A DNA stretch of 64,000 nt from Brasenia schreberi (Eukaryota > Streptophyta > Magnoliopsida > Nymphaeales > Cabombaceae), in NCBI GenBank assembly GCA_036023115.1, contig JAYKKT010000090.1, positions 35,049,001-35,113,000 on the forward strand, written 5' to 3'. Each line of letters begins with the position of its first letter. Position 1 is the first letter of the stretch. Below are positions 44,773 to 57,315 of the stretch, in pieces. Below the pieces are notes generated by a model. It was not told where the DNA came from, did not search any database, and was given only the letters and a program-made list of their open reading frames with translations. The position numbers and the translations under genes were made by a program.

Positions 44773-45210
44773 TGGTATTAGAGCTTCCGCCGTGAAGATC
44801 TTGGCATGCAGAATTTCGAGGGATGGTAATCTACGTTAGGTGGCTTGGTAAAGTATTACTACAGAGTTTATGTTATGTTATTTCAGTCTAGTACGAAACA
44901 TAACGACAGTCTAGTATGAAACAAAATGGCAGCCAAAAGTATTCCAGTTTGCATCCTTCTTTGTGTTTTAAACCTGCACTTGTTACCTCTCTTTTTCATA
45001 GAAGAGGTCTTTCCTGATTTTAGAGGCACCAGAATAAAGGATGATGCAGTCGAAACTGAACCCTCAACAATTGTGAACATCAGAAAGACGTGGACATGTT
45101 GCAATCCTAGGTCCATACAATATTTTTCTTAGTAGAAATTACATGCTAACGTGAGTGAAAAAGACAATAATCTTTCAAAAAAACAAAAGGAGTGGACAGA
45201 TTTGAAACAA
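44773..45210. other. Leader region before copia gag; no gene seen
   Basis: After the primer site comes a leader with a short direct repeat of cagtctagtaygaaac (44886 and 44909). A 68-codon frame at 44926-45132 starts with a hydrophobic stretch but matches no family that I recognise. Confidence 0.45.
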
Positions 45211-48200
45211 AACAAACAATGGAAAAATGTAAGATAGGAGATGGGTGTGAAAACAATCCCTCAACCAAGTACAAAGGGTTTCAAATCACAATCCTGAAAT
45301 TAGATGGCAACAATTATCTTCAGTGGGCCAGATCCATTGAACTAGCTGTATTGGCAAGGGGGTGATGGGATTACTTAACTGGTGACATATCCCAACCTCC
45401 TACTAAAGATCCTTTTTATTCACGATGGCGTAGAGAAAACACACTTTTTAGCGCATGACTTATACAATCAATGATACCCTCGATTGGCAGTACATTCATG
45501 TTTTTATAATCAGCTAAAGATATTTGGCTGGTAGTCTAAGATGCCTATGCTTAAAGGAAGAATATAACTAAAAAATATGAGTACAAACAAGGGGGAAGAT
45601 AAGTAAGCGAATATTATGCTAAACTTAGAGGTTTATGGAAAGAATTAGAGGTTTATTCTAAGACAAAATGTCAAAGTTGTATGAAAGAGAGCAAAGAAGA
45701 GTTTGAAGAACGGAAAATATTTGATCTTTTGTGGGGCATTTCATCATAATATGAAGCAGTGAAAAACATCATTCTTAGTAGAGAAGAACTCCCTTCCTTA
45801 AGCACACTTTACTCTCTTACTTCGGGAAGAAGATCGAAGACATCTAGAGAGAGAAACCAAGATAAGTTTTGAAACCATTACATTTGTGGGCAGGAATACA
45901 CCTAATTTTTTTTCTCATGGAAGAAGAGGATATGGGCGTGGTAGGGGAAGAAGCCCACTTACTGCAGAAAAGAAGGACAAATTAACTTATTCTCACTGTG
46001 AAAAATCACTACATACGAATGAGACATGTTGGGAATTGGTGGGCAGACCTACTTACTATCAGAATAAGACCAATAAATCCTACTTCAGTAGTGATCAGAG
46101 TGACAAACAAATTATAGAAAGTAGTATAACATCATTGGCTGATATGAAAAAAGAGATTGAGTTACTTGAGTCTCGTCTGATTGATTCACAAACTCCATCC
46201 ACATCTTCTAATGTTGATTCTCAAGCTACAATGGCATACCCATTCTCATTTATGGTCAAGGGTAATGAATTTATTCCTCCTTCTAGGATATGGATTATTG
46301 ACTCTGGTGCCACAAATCACATGGTCAGTAGGCGAGATTTCTTTGATAATTATGAGTTGACTGAAGAAAAAATTAATATTAGGTTGGCAGATGGATCACA
46401 CACTCCCATCATTGGTAAAGGAAGTATTGCTATACCTTTTGACATATTAAACAATGTCTTACATGTTCTAAATATTTCAGTTAATTTATTATCAGTTTTT
46501 GCCATAACACAAGATCTGAAATGGCGTATAACTTTTGATTCTACTCGATGTGTCTTCTAGGAGCTGAGGACGAGGAGGATCTTTGGTCGGGATAGTGTGA
46601 AGAGAGGCATTTATTTCTGCAAGGAAGTCAAAAAAACAACAATGCAGTCAACTGTAATTATATAAAAACAGAAAGGGGAACTACTTTTATGGCATAAGAG
46701 ATAAGGACATTTACCTCTATATAAAATTAGAGTGTTATTACCTGAATTTGCTCATTGTAATTATTTAAATTGACCTATGGAACCTACAAGAAGGCAAAAC
46801 ATCATCGTGTTTCATTTCCTTCGAATGAATAAAAATCCTCAATACCATTTGAGATTGTTTATTATGATGTTTGGGGTCCTTGCACTACTACTTCATTGCA
46901 TGGTCATAAGTACTTTATTTCATTTATTGAGGACGAAAGGATGAGAAGGATCTTTGGTCGAGGTAGTGTGAAGAGGCCTTTATTTCTGCGAGGAAGTCAA
47001 AGGAGCAACAATACAGTTAATTGTAATTACAGAAAAACAGAAAGAGGAGCTACCTTTATGGCATGAGAGATCAGGACATTTATCTCTATCTAAAATTAGG
47101 GTGTTAATACCTGAATTTGCTCATTATAATGATTTAAATTTGAACTGAGAAACATGCAAGAAAGCAAAACATCATTGTGTTTCTTTTCCTTCGAATGAAG
47201 AAAAATCCTCAATATCATTTGAGATTGTTCATTGGGATCCTTGCTCTACTACTTTATTGCATGGTCAAAAGTACTTTATTTTATTTATTGATGATTGCAC
47301 TAGGTTTACCATAATATATATTATGAAAAACAATGATGAGGTGAAAAATATTCTTCCCATATACTGTCAGCACACCATTAAAGTTTGTCGTAGTGATAAT
47401 GGAGATAAAATTATGTCTCAATCACTCCATTCATATTTCGGATCGTGGAATATTGCACCATACCTCATGCATCTATTCACCACGGCAAAATGGTGTTTCT
47501 GAAAGGAAAAATAGACATATTCTAGAGGCTGCTAGAACTCTATTGATTGGTTATAATGTTCCAAAATTTTATTGTGGTGAAGAAGTTTTAAGAGCATTTT
47601 TTCTCATAAATCGTATGTCGGGTTCTCAATGGTAATACTCCATTTTATTCTTTATGTTCTTCCCAGAAACTGTTCCATTTACTTCCAAAAGTGTTTGGAT
47701 GTACTTGCTTTGTTCATATACATTGTGGCTTGAGAGATAAATTAGATGCAATATCAATTAAATGCATTTTCTTTGGATACTCTTCTACTTAAAAGGGGTA
47801 TAAATGTTATGACCTCATAAATAAAAGATCATATGTTACAATGAATGTTACCTTCTATGAAGATACACTAGTCTATAATAGGCAGGAAGTTCACCTATCA
47901 GATGCTTATTCACCTAATGTGATACCACTTCCACCCATTGAAACTCAACTAGAGCTCGAAAGAGAAGAAGAGGAGATGGAACTCCCTCTAGAAAGAAACA
48001 TGACAAGTTTATACTAGAGGTCAAAGAAATACCTTTCTTCCACATCACTTCACTATCCTAAATCAGGATCCTCACTTTGAGTCTGATCTAACAAAATATT
48101 CTCTACAGAAAATAGTATCATATACTAATTATCCTAAAGAGTATCATTTGTTTGTGATGAATGTAGATAACACTTATATTCCCAAAACATTTGAGGAGAC

Positions 48201-49045
48201 AAAGCAATATGATGAGTGAAAGGCAGCCATGAAAGAAGAAGTTGATGCATTAGTAAGAAACAAAACGTGGGAACTTAGAGTTTTACCACCTGAGAGGAAG
48301 ACAGTGGGATGCAAATAAATGTATTCAGTCAGATGAAAATATTGAAAGGTACAAAGCCAAATTAGTGGCTAAAGGTTACAATCAATCATATGGTATTGAT
48401 TATATAGAAACCTTCACACCAGTAGCAAAAATGAACACAATTTGAATTATCCTAAGTGTGGTTGTTAATAAAGGATGAGACTTATAGCAGTTGGATGTGA
48501 TTTCTTTAAGAAAACGTTATGGAAGATATTTATATGGACCTACCTCCTGGGTATGATCATCGACAACAACCAAACAATGTATGCAAACTGAAGAAATCAA
48601 TTTATAGTTTAAAGCAATCTCTAAGAGCATGATTTGAAAAATTTAGTGATTGTGTTAGTGATCATACACTATTTATCAACCACGGTAAGAAAACCATTTT
48701 ATTATTGGTGTATTTAGATGACATCATTATTACAGGTAATGATACAGAAGGCATAGTTATTCTTAAACAACAACTAAGTGCATTATTTGATTTAAAGGAC
48801 TTGGGCTCTTTATTTTTAAGTCAAAGAAAATATATTTTAGACTTAGTGAAGAAAACTAAAATGGAGAATTGTCGAATATGTTCTACTCCCGTTGAAATGC
48901 TAAATAAGGATAATGATAAGTCAGTGAGCCATATCAAGAAGAAGAGTAAGAAACAAAATGTGGTTGCAAGATCAAGTGCCGAAGTAGAATATCGAGCCAT
49001 GGCCTCGACCACTTGTAAGCTCATTTGGTTAAAAGTGACTTCTTA
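45211..49045 (+). pseudogene. Ty1-copia gag-pol pseudogene
   Basis: The domains run in copia order. Gag: ILKLDGNNYLQWARSIELA (45292 on), SEYYAKLRGLWKELEVYS and a knuckle YSHCEKSLHTNETCW whose first Cys is Tyr. Protease: WIIDSGATNHMVSRRDF (46291). GAG-pre-integrase: LLLWHERSGHLSLSKIRVL. Integrase: YFILFIDDCTRFTIIYIM, a deletion, CRSDNGDKIMSQ, and after a frameshift YSPRQNGVSERKNRHILEAA (to 47640). Reverse transcriptase: [49 protein letters not shown], and the active-site box VYLDDIIITGND (48708). RNase H: NVVARSSAEVEYRAMASTTC (48957). There are over a dozen stops and frameshifts, plus an internal duplication, so it is inactive. It lies inside hAT-2. Confidence 0.88.
46566..47291 (+). repeat. 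Direct duplication of about 363 bp inside copia pol
   Basis: Copy 1 (46566-46928) and copy 2 (46929-47291) both begin gaggacga and contain ggatctttggtcg, tttatttctgc, cctgaatttgctcat and catggtca. They cover the end of the protease-linker, the GAG-pre-integrase domain and the start of integrase. Copy 1 has diverged more in coding sense (for example GAT codons lost at its FIDD position). Confidence 0.88.
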
Positions 49046-49337
49046 AAGAAGTTTCGGTTTGGAAACGTTATGCAAATGACTCTTTATTTGTGATAACCAA
49101 GATTACCGCATATTGCTTCCAATCCAGTGTTTCATGAGAGGACCAAACACATTGAGATAGATTGTCACTTTATTAGAGAAGAATCTTGTCTGGAGACATC
49201 ACCACTAGCTTTGTCAATTCAAATGATCAATCGAAAATGTCATATCGCTAAGTCTTTGAGAAGTCCTCTAGAGTAAATTATATTTGTAACAAACTTGGTG
49301 CATAAGTGACTGAGCATGTTCACTGAGGTGGAGTGTT

Positions 49338-49503
49338 GAAATTGTATATAATTAGGGTAACTAGTAAGACAATTGTTATCCACATCATGTAAATTGTGTA
49401 ATTATTTAATACTTATCAGTGATATATTCAGCCTCCATTGTAGTAGTTGAAACATAATGTGCCTTTCAACCTTTCATTTTTTTCTTCTAAATAGTTTCAA
49501 CAT
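49338..49503 (+). repeat. Right-hand end of copia element (3' LTR or part)
   Basis: A purine-rich gaggtggag is followed by tgttgaaattg, and the segment ends agtttcaaca, giving an imperfect TGTTGAA...TTCAACA terminus. At 166 bp it is short for an LTR and has no partner upstream, so it may be a truncated LTR. Confidence 0.5.
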
Positions 49504-49720
49504 GAAGGGCCAACCCTTTTAAGCCGAATTGGCTACTGGCGATGTACGTAAGTTCATAGTCATCTTTCCCCAATCCGTTTCCACCTTTCCCAAGTCCTTC
49601 AACCATTTAGCACTTCATTATCACATCCAAACTCCTAAATCTAACACATAGGCATTGATATTGATGTCAACCTTCCAATAGAAAGTCTTTAGATTTTATA
49701 CCAAAGAAATCAGTGTCGAC
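49504..49720. mobile_element. RTE-tail-like fragment in hAT-2
   Basis: gggccaacccttttaagccgaattggctactgg resembles the cccttttcccact...gtcggcta core of RTE LINE 3' tails seen at 35940. It is followed by ccaaatcc/aactcctaaatc text without coding sense. It is a weak call. Confidence 0.3.
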
Positions 49721-49864
49721 CCCGTATCATATGATACGGTACGATACGACACAATAAATCGCTTATTACAATATATGCCCCTGTATCGTACCGTATACTA
49801 GCACAATACTCGATAAAATTGTACCATATTGTATATAATACGATTTTATAACATTGGTTAAGAG

Positions 49865-52319
49865 AATTGGCAGATGTTATCATGCCATTTACATAATTTC
49901 TCTGAGTTCAGGTTGTTTGTCTTTGTCTTATGTGTGAGGAGAAGGGATTTATTGCTACGGCAGCGTTTTCTCCTTAATTGAAGTTGTTCAAATTTGCATT
50001 TCGTGTTTCGTAAAATGCAAACGACATACATATTCTCCTTTCATGCCCATGCACTTAATAACCTATTTTTATCCGTTAATCTAAAAGTGAGACCATACAT
50101 CACATCAGCCAACTGCTCACATCTTTTCACCGGTGCTCATTTAACCTCTTGAAATGTTCAAATTACCTCAATCATGCCTCTTTTGTTATATCTTCATTTA
50201 TTGTGTAATTGTATTTTCAAGCGATCTTCCTGTTGTGGCCAACACATCTGCCTCAGCATCTTCATTTATGCTCAAAACATCTCTTACACATGCCAATCAT
50301 TGCATGCTGAAGAGTCAGCTCCCTATAAGGCTGCTGCTTTTATAGTGCAAGCACAGCATAGATGCTTGAAATAGTCTTTTGAAGTTCTATACTTGTTGCT
50401 TTTGCTTGCTTATAGCTATTTTCTGGATTCAAAGTAAACTGCAAGGCCTATGTAAGTGATTGAACTTCAGAATAGCATCATACGAGTAGCACGTGTGTTC
50501 AATGAAACTGCAATCTGGGATATTTTAGCCTACGTTAGATCTTTATGAGCATAGTTGTAGCAAAGACCTTGTGTAGGAGTTTATTTTGAACTTCTGTAAT
50601 GATCTCGTCATTTCTGATGAAGACTAAAGCAGTATCAGATGGAAATTATTGTAATCTTTACACAACAATTGTCCTCGAGCATGGAATAGTGTCTGACAGA
50701 TTCTTGTGCGCCCAGCATTTGCTTTTATATGTAAACATCCTTCAAGGTTTCGGAGTGCTGAAATTTAATCATGTCATAGAAATTAATCTTCTTGGTGTAT
50801 TCACGAGTCACTTTTATGCACTCATGCTTTTGGCCACTCCTGAAACCTATGCTGGGAATCGATTGGATGTAACCTTTAAGAGTATGTGTTTTTAAATGTT
50901 GGTACGTTTTTATTACAGTTGTAACCTATTAATAATGGATAATGATGAGAATTCTTAACTGACATGCTTTAATCATGACAAATTCTTGTGAGTAATTTCA
51001 AGTCACATTGATTCTATTCCGCTCAAACAGAGGCATGCCATTTGAAAATCTCCTGTTGTTTGGCTCACGCCAATCTCTTAAATCCCTTAAAGTAAAGCCT
51101 CTCAGTTCTGGACGAGGTAATTGGCAGTTCACACAAAAATGCCATTCACAATCATAGCAGGCCTCCATGTACCTCGGCCTTATATCAATTATTGGGGAAT
51201 GCTAATTCACTAGGTCCTTCTTAGGATGGTTATTTTGAGATTTCTTGGAATTCATTCAGGGTTTTGATTTGGAGCCTATTTTGCATTTTTTGGAGCTCTT
51301 TCCCCTCCAATATCACCTGGCTGGATGAGCCACGATTCAAGCACAAGAAACACAACCGACAAGAAAATGACATACATAATGCCAACAAAAAGTGTGTAGG
51401 AAGAGAACCTTAAGGACTTTAGTTTGTTTATCCTATCAATTGCAGTTTGGAACCTTGGTTGCTTGTTCTGATTCGTTGTCAAAAGTGTGAATTTTGTCCC
51501 TACTTGTTCCCGAAGTTATTGTGAATATAAGTAGATTAAATATGCTGGGCAGGGGCAAGATAAGTGTTTTATGCTTTTTTCTAGGAGTCTTATATAGGCA
51601 ACAAATCATACTCCTTGTGGACTTGTTAGCTGGCACAAGCATTTGCCTCTAAAATAACTATAGTAACTCTTTCATATTAGATCTTGTGATCCTGGGGCTA
51701 TCGAAGTTCCACTCCCATTGCCTAGGCTCTAACTGAGATACCTCTTACTGATTATGTAGACAAAAATAGTAATAAGGGAAAAGTACGGCCTATGTCATTG
51801 ACGTGGGTCACTCATGTCAGTTAGGTTACTAGAACCTTTTCCTGAATTTTATTTAGGCAATTCTTATCTGGCACCAGCCAGCACCTGCATCATGGAGGTT
51901 GATTAACAAAGATCCAGTCATATATACTAAGTCTCTTAGAGTGTCCAATGCCTTTACTGGGCAGTACAATGTCAATGTCATGTATGTTGACTATGAGTTG
52001 GAATGGCCTATTCATGACTTTTGTTGTATGGATCCTTGTTCTTCCCATGTGAGGTGCTTGATAAGATGTATACGTTACCATCTATTGTTCTAGCCAATGG
52101 CTATTGATCTTGCATAATTTCACTAGAAACATAAGAGAGTTAGAAATTTGTCTTCCTTTAAATGTGTTATAGAGATAAATTTCCAAGGTTGATCATGAAG
52201 GCAGCGCTGCTATAACTAGGGTCAAAGTGATAAAGAGGCACAAAGGGATGTCAGCAGCTTTAGGGATTCTTGGTTCTTTGAAACGTTCTGAATGAAAATC
52301 ATTCAGATACATGGCCAGA

Positions 52320-52372
<53 letters not shown>

Positions 52373-52883
52373 TTATTTGTTTACATAAACAGTCATGCGC
52401 ATTATGTTGATTGAAACCAGCAGGTCGCTTCATGTAGACTTATGAGTTTCCCCTGAAGAAAGGTGCTTCTGAGTTCTGACACTGAAAAGTATATCATTAT
52501 GAAATGGTTATAGATGTTCATCCTACAATTTATGCCCATAATAGATGTGATAAATTCAAATATTTGATTGGAGGAGATGTTTCCTATGCCGGATGTTGAT
52601 CTCTCCTTAACAGTGTGCAGGTTTGCACTCTCTTCTGAAAAAATTGTTATTCTTACTATGTTTTCGGGAGCTGATGCAGTTAAATTGATTAGTTCTCATT
52701 TTCTGTCGTATTGGTTTGTGCTCCTTACTATTTTCCTTGATATGGTTTCTTGCTAGCCTTCTATATTCTATACCTTGTAAGTGTGTTTCCTTTGTTCAAC
52801 GATGAAAGTTAGTGGCCTTTCCATTTACTTCCTTTTTGCTTTGCATTTCAAATGACGTCACTGACAACATAATATACTGGCAG
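49865..52883. other. Upstream region of RGLG gene; no coding exon recognised
   Basis: This probably contains the promoter and one or more untranslated exons of the RGLG gene, because its first coding exon starts right at a splice acceptor (ctggcag|ATG at 52883/52884). I could not identify the leader exon. An AT microsatellite lies at 52324-52364. The small frames at 50154-50374 and 50599-50895 have no recognisable domain. Confidence 0.45.
52324..52364. repeat. Microsatellite (AT)20
   Basis: A pure AT run in the region upstream of the RGLG coding exons, passing into atgtatgtatt. Confidence 0.96.
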
Positions 52884-55800
52884 ATGGGAAATCAAGAATC
52901 TGCTCCAGATTACTCCATGGAGAAGCAGAGTAACAGTCGTCCTTATCCAATTGGAGATCCTGTGGGTCCTAGCATTCAGAGGAAGCAGCATCTTTCCTTC
53001 ATTGCTGATCATTTCAGCTCCCTTGATCAGGTACAGGATGTTATATAGTTTCTTTGTTTATGGTTCTTTCTTAGAATGAAGAGACTGGTTTATTTTTCTA
53101 AATGACTTTTTTCTGTAAAAAATGGCTGGTTTGTTTTATGTTTTATACTTGGTAATTCTCATTAATATCTTTCTGATTGTAACATTAACACAGTTTCTTC
53201 AACCTAGTAACGGACAGACTATCATTCAAAGATCCTAAGATGTTGCTAAAATTTCAGGTCATTGCTGCATTGAGAGATGCTGGACTTGAGTCATCAAATT
53301 TAATTCTTGGAATTGACTTTACAAAGAGTAATGAGTGGACGGGTAAGTTGGTAGTTTGCTCTGTAAACATTTAAAGACAGGACTCTTATAAGTAGCTGAA
53401 CCATCAACCATGTTTGAGTTTGAACTTCTCTTTTGCATGTGAGACAATGGATTATTTCTTATTACAGGGAAACATTCTTTCAATAGGAGAAGCCTTCACT
53501 CTATTGGAGATACTGTCAATCCTTATGAACAAGCCATTTCTATAATTGGTCGTACATTAGCTCCTTTTGATGAGGACAATCTTATACCCTGCTACGGGTT
53601 TGGTGATGGTTTGTAATCTTTTAGATCGCACTTGATTCTGATGTCCTTTTAATAAATTATGCTATTGACATTTTCTCCAATTTGCAGCATCTACACATGA
53701 CCAATATGTCTTCAGCTTTTTCGAAGATCATAGGTGTTGCCATGGTTTTGAGGAGGTTCTTGCGAGATACAGGGATATTGTTCCACGTTTAACATTGTCA
53801 GGTTTCTGCGATTTAATCTGATTTCTGTCTTATACTTTTTTACTTTCTTGAACATAGGAAGCTGCCATGATGGATGTGTTTGAGAGCTTCGATCTAGATC
53901 TTTTTAGTTGCATCTAGAAAGGCTGCACCTTTTCAATTGGTAACTCAGTCAAACTGCTATTTGGAGAGTTAGAACTACTCGGGCATAAAACTGTTGCTAG
54001 GATCCTTGCTCTCAAGACCTACGCTTACCAAGTTGCAGGTCAAGGGCCCATTGACTCTGTACCTGGTTTATCTCACTTATGCATGCCCACATATAGCGTC
54101 AGAATCACAGAGATAGATGCACATGGATCGTTGGATGTTGGCAAATAAAGATTCACCACTGTATGTATTGCTGGTGGTAAGAATAAAAGAAGGGGTTTCA
54201 ACAAGTATATAATAGTCAGTTCCTTTTGAATTGGTTCCTTTAATAACTTTAGTCAGCCATATCTACTTTGAAGCTATGTTCTACAGAACCTGATGCCTAT
54301 ACACTAAGGCAACCTTGTTGGGTTTGAGTGACCCTGTAATTATTTTTATGGTGCTTTTATTTCATCTGTATTTGTTTATAATTTGGAAGATATTGAGTAA
54401 TGCAATATTGCTCTCAAAGAGAATTTTCTTTATCAATGAATTCTGGCTGAACCATTGTGGAATATCTCTGTTTTTGTTCTCTTTGCCCTTATGCCTCTTA
54501 TTGGTGCGTGCAGGCCCAACATCCTTTGCTCCTGTTATTATGGCATCAATTGACATTGTTGAGCGAAGCAATGGGCAGTATCATGTTCTTGTCATCATTG
54601 CAGATGGGCAGGTTTGCAGTTTCATGGTTGAAATTCTTTTGGTTTGTGGATATTGATTGGCTTTTTCTCACATGTCTGTTACTTTATTATTTTCCTATTT
54701 GGGTCAGGTAACAAGCAGTGTCAACTTAGAACCTGGAAGACTCAGTCCTCAAGAAAGTGCAACTGTGGAAGCTATAGTAGCTGCAAGGTAAACAAATCCC
54801 TGTACCACGCCTCTGACCCTGCATGTATAACCTGACAATTTGAACCTTTCAGTCAATATCCTCTATCGATTGTTCTAGTTGGTGTTGGGGATGGACCATG
54901 GGACGAGATGCAGCGTTTTGACGATAACATTCCTCATAGAGCATTTGACAACTTCCAGGTAATAATTCATTTCTCACATTCACCCAGTGGTGCAGCGGTT
55001 ACTACTTCATTATTGTTTACAAACACATTTCTGCAAAAGTATGCCCACTGTTTTGACATTCAGATAAGCATAAGAAAACAATTCATCTTGTGCCTGATAT
55101 AGCGAATATCGACAAAATAATTAGGAAATAGTCTAATTGCCGATCACCATATCCTCTCTTGGGGGTTCAAGTTCTTGCATGACAGAGGAAATGGTTATAT
55201 AAAAGCATGGCTGAAGTATGGAATACAAGATGGAACGAACAAATCAGTCTTATGAGCATCAATCAGAATAACATCAGAGTAGAGTTCCATAGAGGTATGT
55301 GATACAGTACAAATATAAATATAAATAGGTTAAGGTTTGGCATAAGAACCTAGACATTTAAAATTGTTGTGGTAAGCATGGAAATAGGTTTCCAGCGTCT
55401 GTTTACATGTGAGGCTGAATATAAACTTTGTAACGTTTTATTAAACAAGGTTGCTTGAACTAATAGCTATTTCATATTTAATGGAAGATCTTTGAAGCTT
55501 TTCCAACTAACCTTGTTTGTGCTAAATGTGCATTAACTGTAGTTTTCAGAAGGTTTTCTTATTATTTTTTTATGAAAGTTCGCAGCTATGTAGGAAAGTT
55601 GCGATTCCCTTTATTTCATACCCTTACTCTATGCTCTCTGAAATGGACACATTGTCATGAAAGGATAGGGACTGCATGAACACAGAGACATGCCGTAATC
55701 TTGACTCTTGAGTTTGAAAAGTTCTTACGAATCCCATTTATATGTTGTTTCTCCTAAATTAGTTCTAGAAACTGTAAGGCACTCAACACCATCTCACCAA

Positions 55801-57315
55801 AACTTCATCACCCTAGAGTTGGGTTTTTTGACTTCTGTAAAAAGTGAAGGATACATGTTGCAGAACATTTCAGATTTGTAAAGGATCGCCACTCTTTCTT
55901 AGTTTTCATAAGGATTTTATGAATTCAAATACTTCGGTCATGACCAAATTCTGGGTCCATTCCTTTTGCTAGTGTAAACTTTCACACAGATAATGTTAGA
56001 ACACAAAGCTATTGCTAAGGAACTGCTACTATTTCCTTTGATGAGCTTAAATTCTTACAGTTCTACTTGTTCTCTCAAATTGGCTAGTGGCAATAACAAA
56101 ATCTCCTCTAACCAAACTCTGTTGTTGACTGGTTCCACATTAAATGGTGGCCTTCACCTGCTTCTAATGATTATTGTTGCTAATACAATTAATTTTTGAT
56201 AAGAATGAGTATTGCAATTCTAGAATATTAATTTGTACATTATTTCAAGTGCAGCTTGTGAACTTCACAAAAATAATGTCGGAATACAAAGATGTTACTG
56301 AGAGACTAATTCTATTTCCATTGATGAGCTTAAAATCTTCCTGTTTTATTTGTTCTCTCAAATTCCTAGTAGCCATGAGAAAAGCTCAGCTAAAGTAATT
56401 CTGTTGCTGACTGGTTCCCCTTTGAATGGTGGCTTTCTAACTTCTAATGATTATTCTTGGTAATACAATTAATTATTGATTAGGATGATTCTATCAGTTT
56501 TAGTTCAGAATATTGATTTCTAGGTTACATCATTTGCAGTTTGTAAACTTCACAAAAATAATGTCAGAGCACAAAGATATTGCAAAAAGGGAAACAGCTT
56601 TTGCCCTTGCTGCCCTCATGGAGATACCCTTTCAATATAGAGCGACTCAAGAACTAAATTATCTGGGGTAAAGAACACTCTTGTTGCTAATGACTTGAAA
56701 GTATAAAACCTTATGTCCACAAGAATTGCAAATTTTCAATTTGAAAATTTTGTAGACGGCGACAAGGTAGAGCTCCTAGTCTGCAACCACTTCCTCCGCC
56801 GCCAGCAGTCATCGATCATGATAGGGCACGCCAAACTTATCCACACTCGTTTAGCTATCAAACAAGCAGTATCCCCACAGCCAATACCGCTTCAACCAAT
56901 ACTTCAGCGGAGCAGGTATTTGAATCCTTCTTTCATCAATCAAGTAAACTGCCCAGAAGGGCCTTACCACACTTTATATGGTGTTTGCTCTCCGACAAAA
57001 ATTATGACTTTAAAACCGGGTGTGCATCTGGACACATGTTCTTATTGAAAAGTCAAGTAAACTGATTTTTTCACGCACCATCTAGGTTTGTCCAATCTGT
57101 TTAACCAACCCAAGGAACATGGCATTTGGATGTGGACATCTGGTAAGAGTTGATTTATTGCTTGATGTTTGCTGCTCAACCATGTTCTTGTGTTGTTGAC
57201 TTGCTTTTCCACATCCTTTTCCTTTTAGACTTGCAAGGATTGCGGCGAAACATTATCATTATGCCCTTTATGCCGAGCGCCGATAATGACACGCATAAAG
57301 CTGTATTCCTCTTGA
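52884..57315 (+). CDS. RGLG-type E3 ubiquitin ligase (copine/vWA plus RING)
   Basis: RGLG proteins are membrane-associated ubiquitin ligases acting in hormone and stress signalling in Arabidopsis. Eleven exons join in phase: 52884-53030, 53258-53342, 53468-53608, 53688-53801, 54514-54611, 54708-54787, 54853-54958, 56540-56667, 56756-56915, 57086-57142 and 57229-57315. They total 1203 nt, or 400 residues. The start MGNQ has the Gly2 needed for N-myristoylation. The copine/vWA domain covers about residues 50-300: [20 protein letters not shown] with the MIDAS-like DxTx[39 protein letters not shown] and [21 protein letters not shown] Pro-rich linker follows, then a C-terminal RING (residues 354-392: [28 protein letters not shown]). 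All splice sites are GT-AG and no lesion is seen. The N-terminal region is shorter than in Arabidopsis RGLG1/2. Intron 7 holds two decayed copies of exon 8. Confidence 0.94.
55980..56700 (+). repeat. Triplicated segment of about 284 bp around RGLG exon 8
   Basis: The word ataatg with the following aca-aag context occurs at 55990 (ataatgttagaacacaaag), 56273 (ataatgtcggaatacaaag) and 56558 (ataatgtcagagcacaaag), spaced 283 and 285 nt. The third is the real exon 8. The intervening DNA is also shared: tgatgagctta...tgttctctcaaatt, ctgactggttcc, ttctaatgattatt and aatacaattaatt. Confidence 0.92.
56254..56400 (+). pseudogene. Decayed copy of RGLG exon 8 in intron 7
   Basis: After an intact cag acceptor the copy reads [20 protein letters not shown] in the frame of the real exon ([20 protein letters not shown]). 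It then diverges and ends at a TAA at 56396-56398. It still has the acceptor and about 48 open codons but no obvious in-phase donor. If included it would probably truncate the protein before the RING. Confidence 0.75.

Larger units (their letters stand above)
38626..49856 (-). mobile_element. hAT-2: hAT transposon with nested retroelements
   Basis: The left end is caatgttgtaaaaatcgtat (38626 on). The reverse complement of the right end, at 49856 leftwards, is caatgttataaaatcgtat. Together they form a terminal inverted repeat with two differences. Flanks are tttaagag (38618-38625) and gttaagag (49857-49864), agreeing at 7 of 8 positions, the length expected of a hAT target duplication. Both subterminal regions carry the same cgtaccgtatcat palindromic words as hAT-1. 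The transposase relic lies on the minus strand at the left (39390-41400). The DNA between its BED finger and the right terminus is occupied by two LTR retroelements that inserted later. Without them the element would be about 3-4 kb. Confidence 0.78.

Noticed and set aside
50154..50895. Small plus-strand frames with hydrophobic starts upstream of RGLG
   Set aside because: Short, overlapping in different phases, and no family resemblance. Probably promoter or leader DNA.
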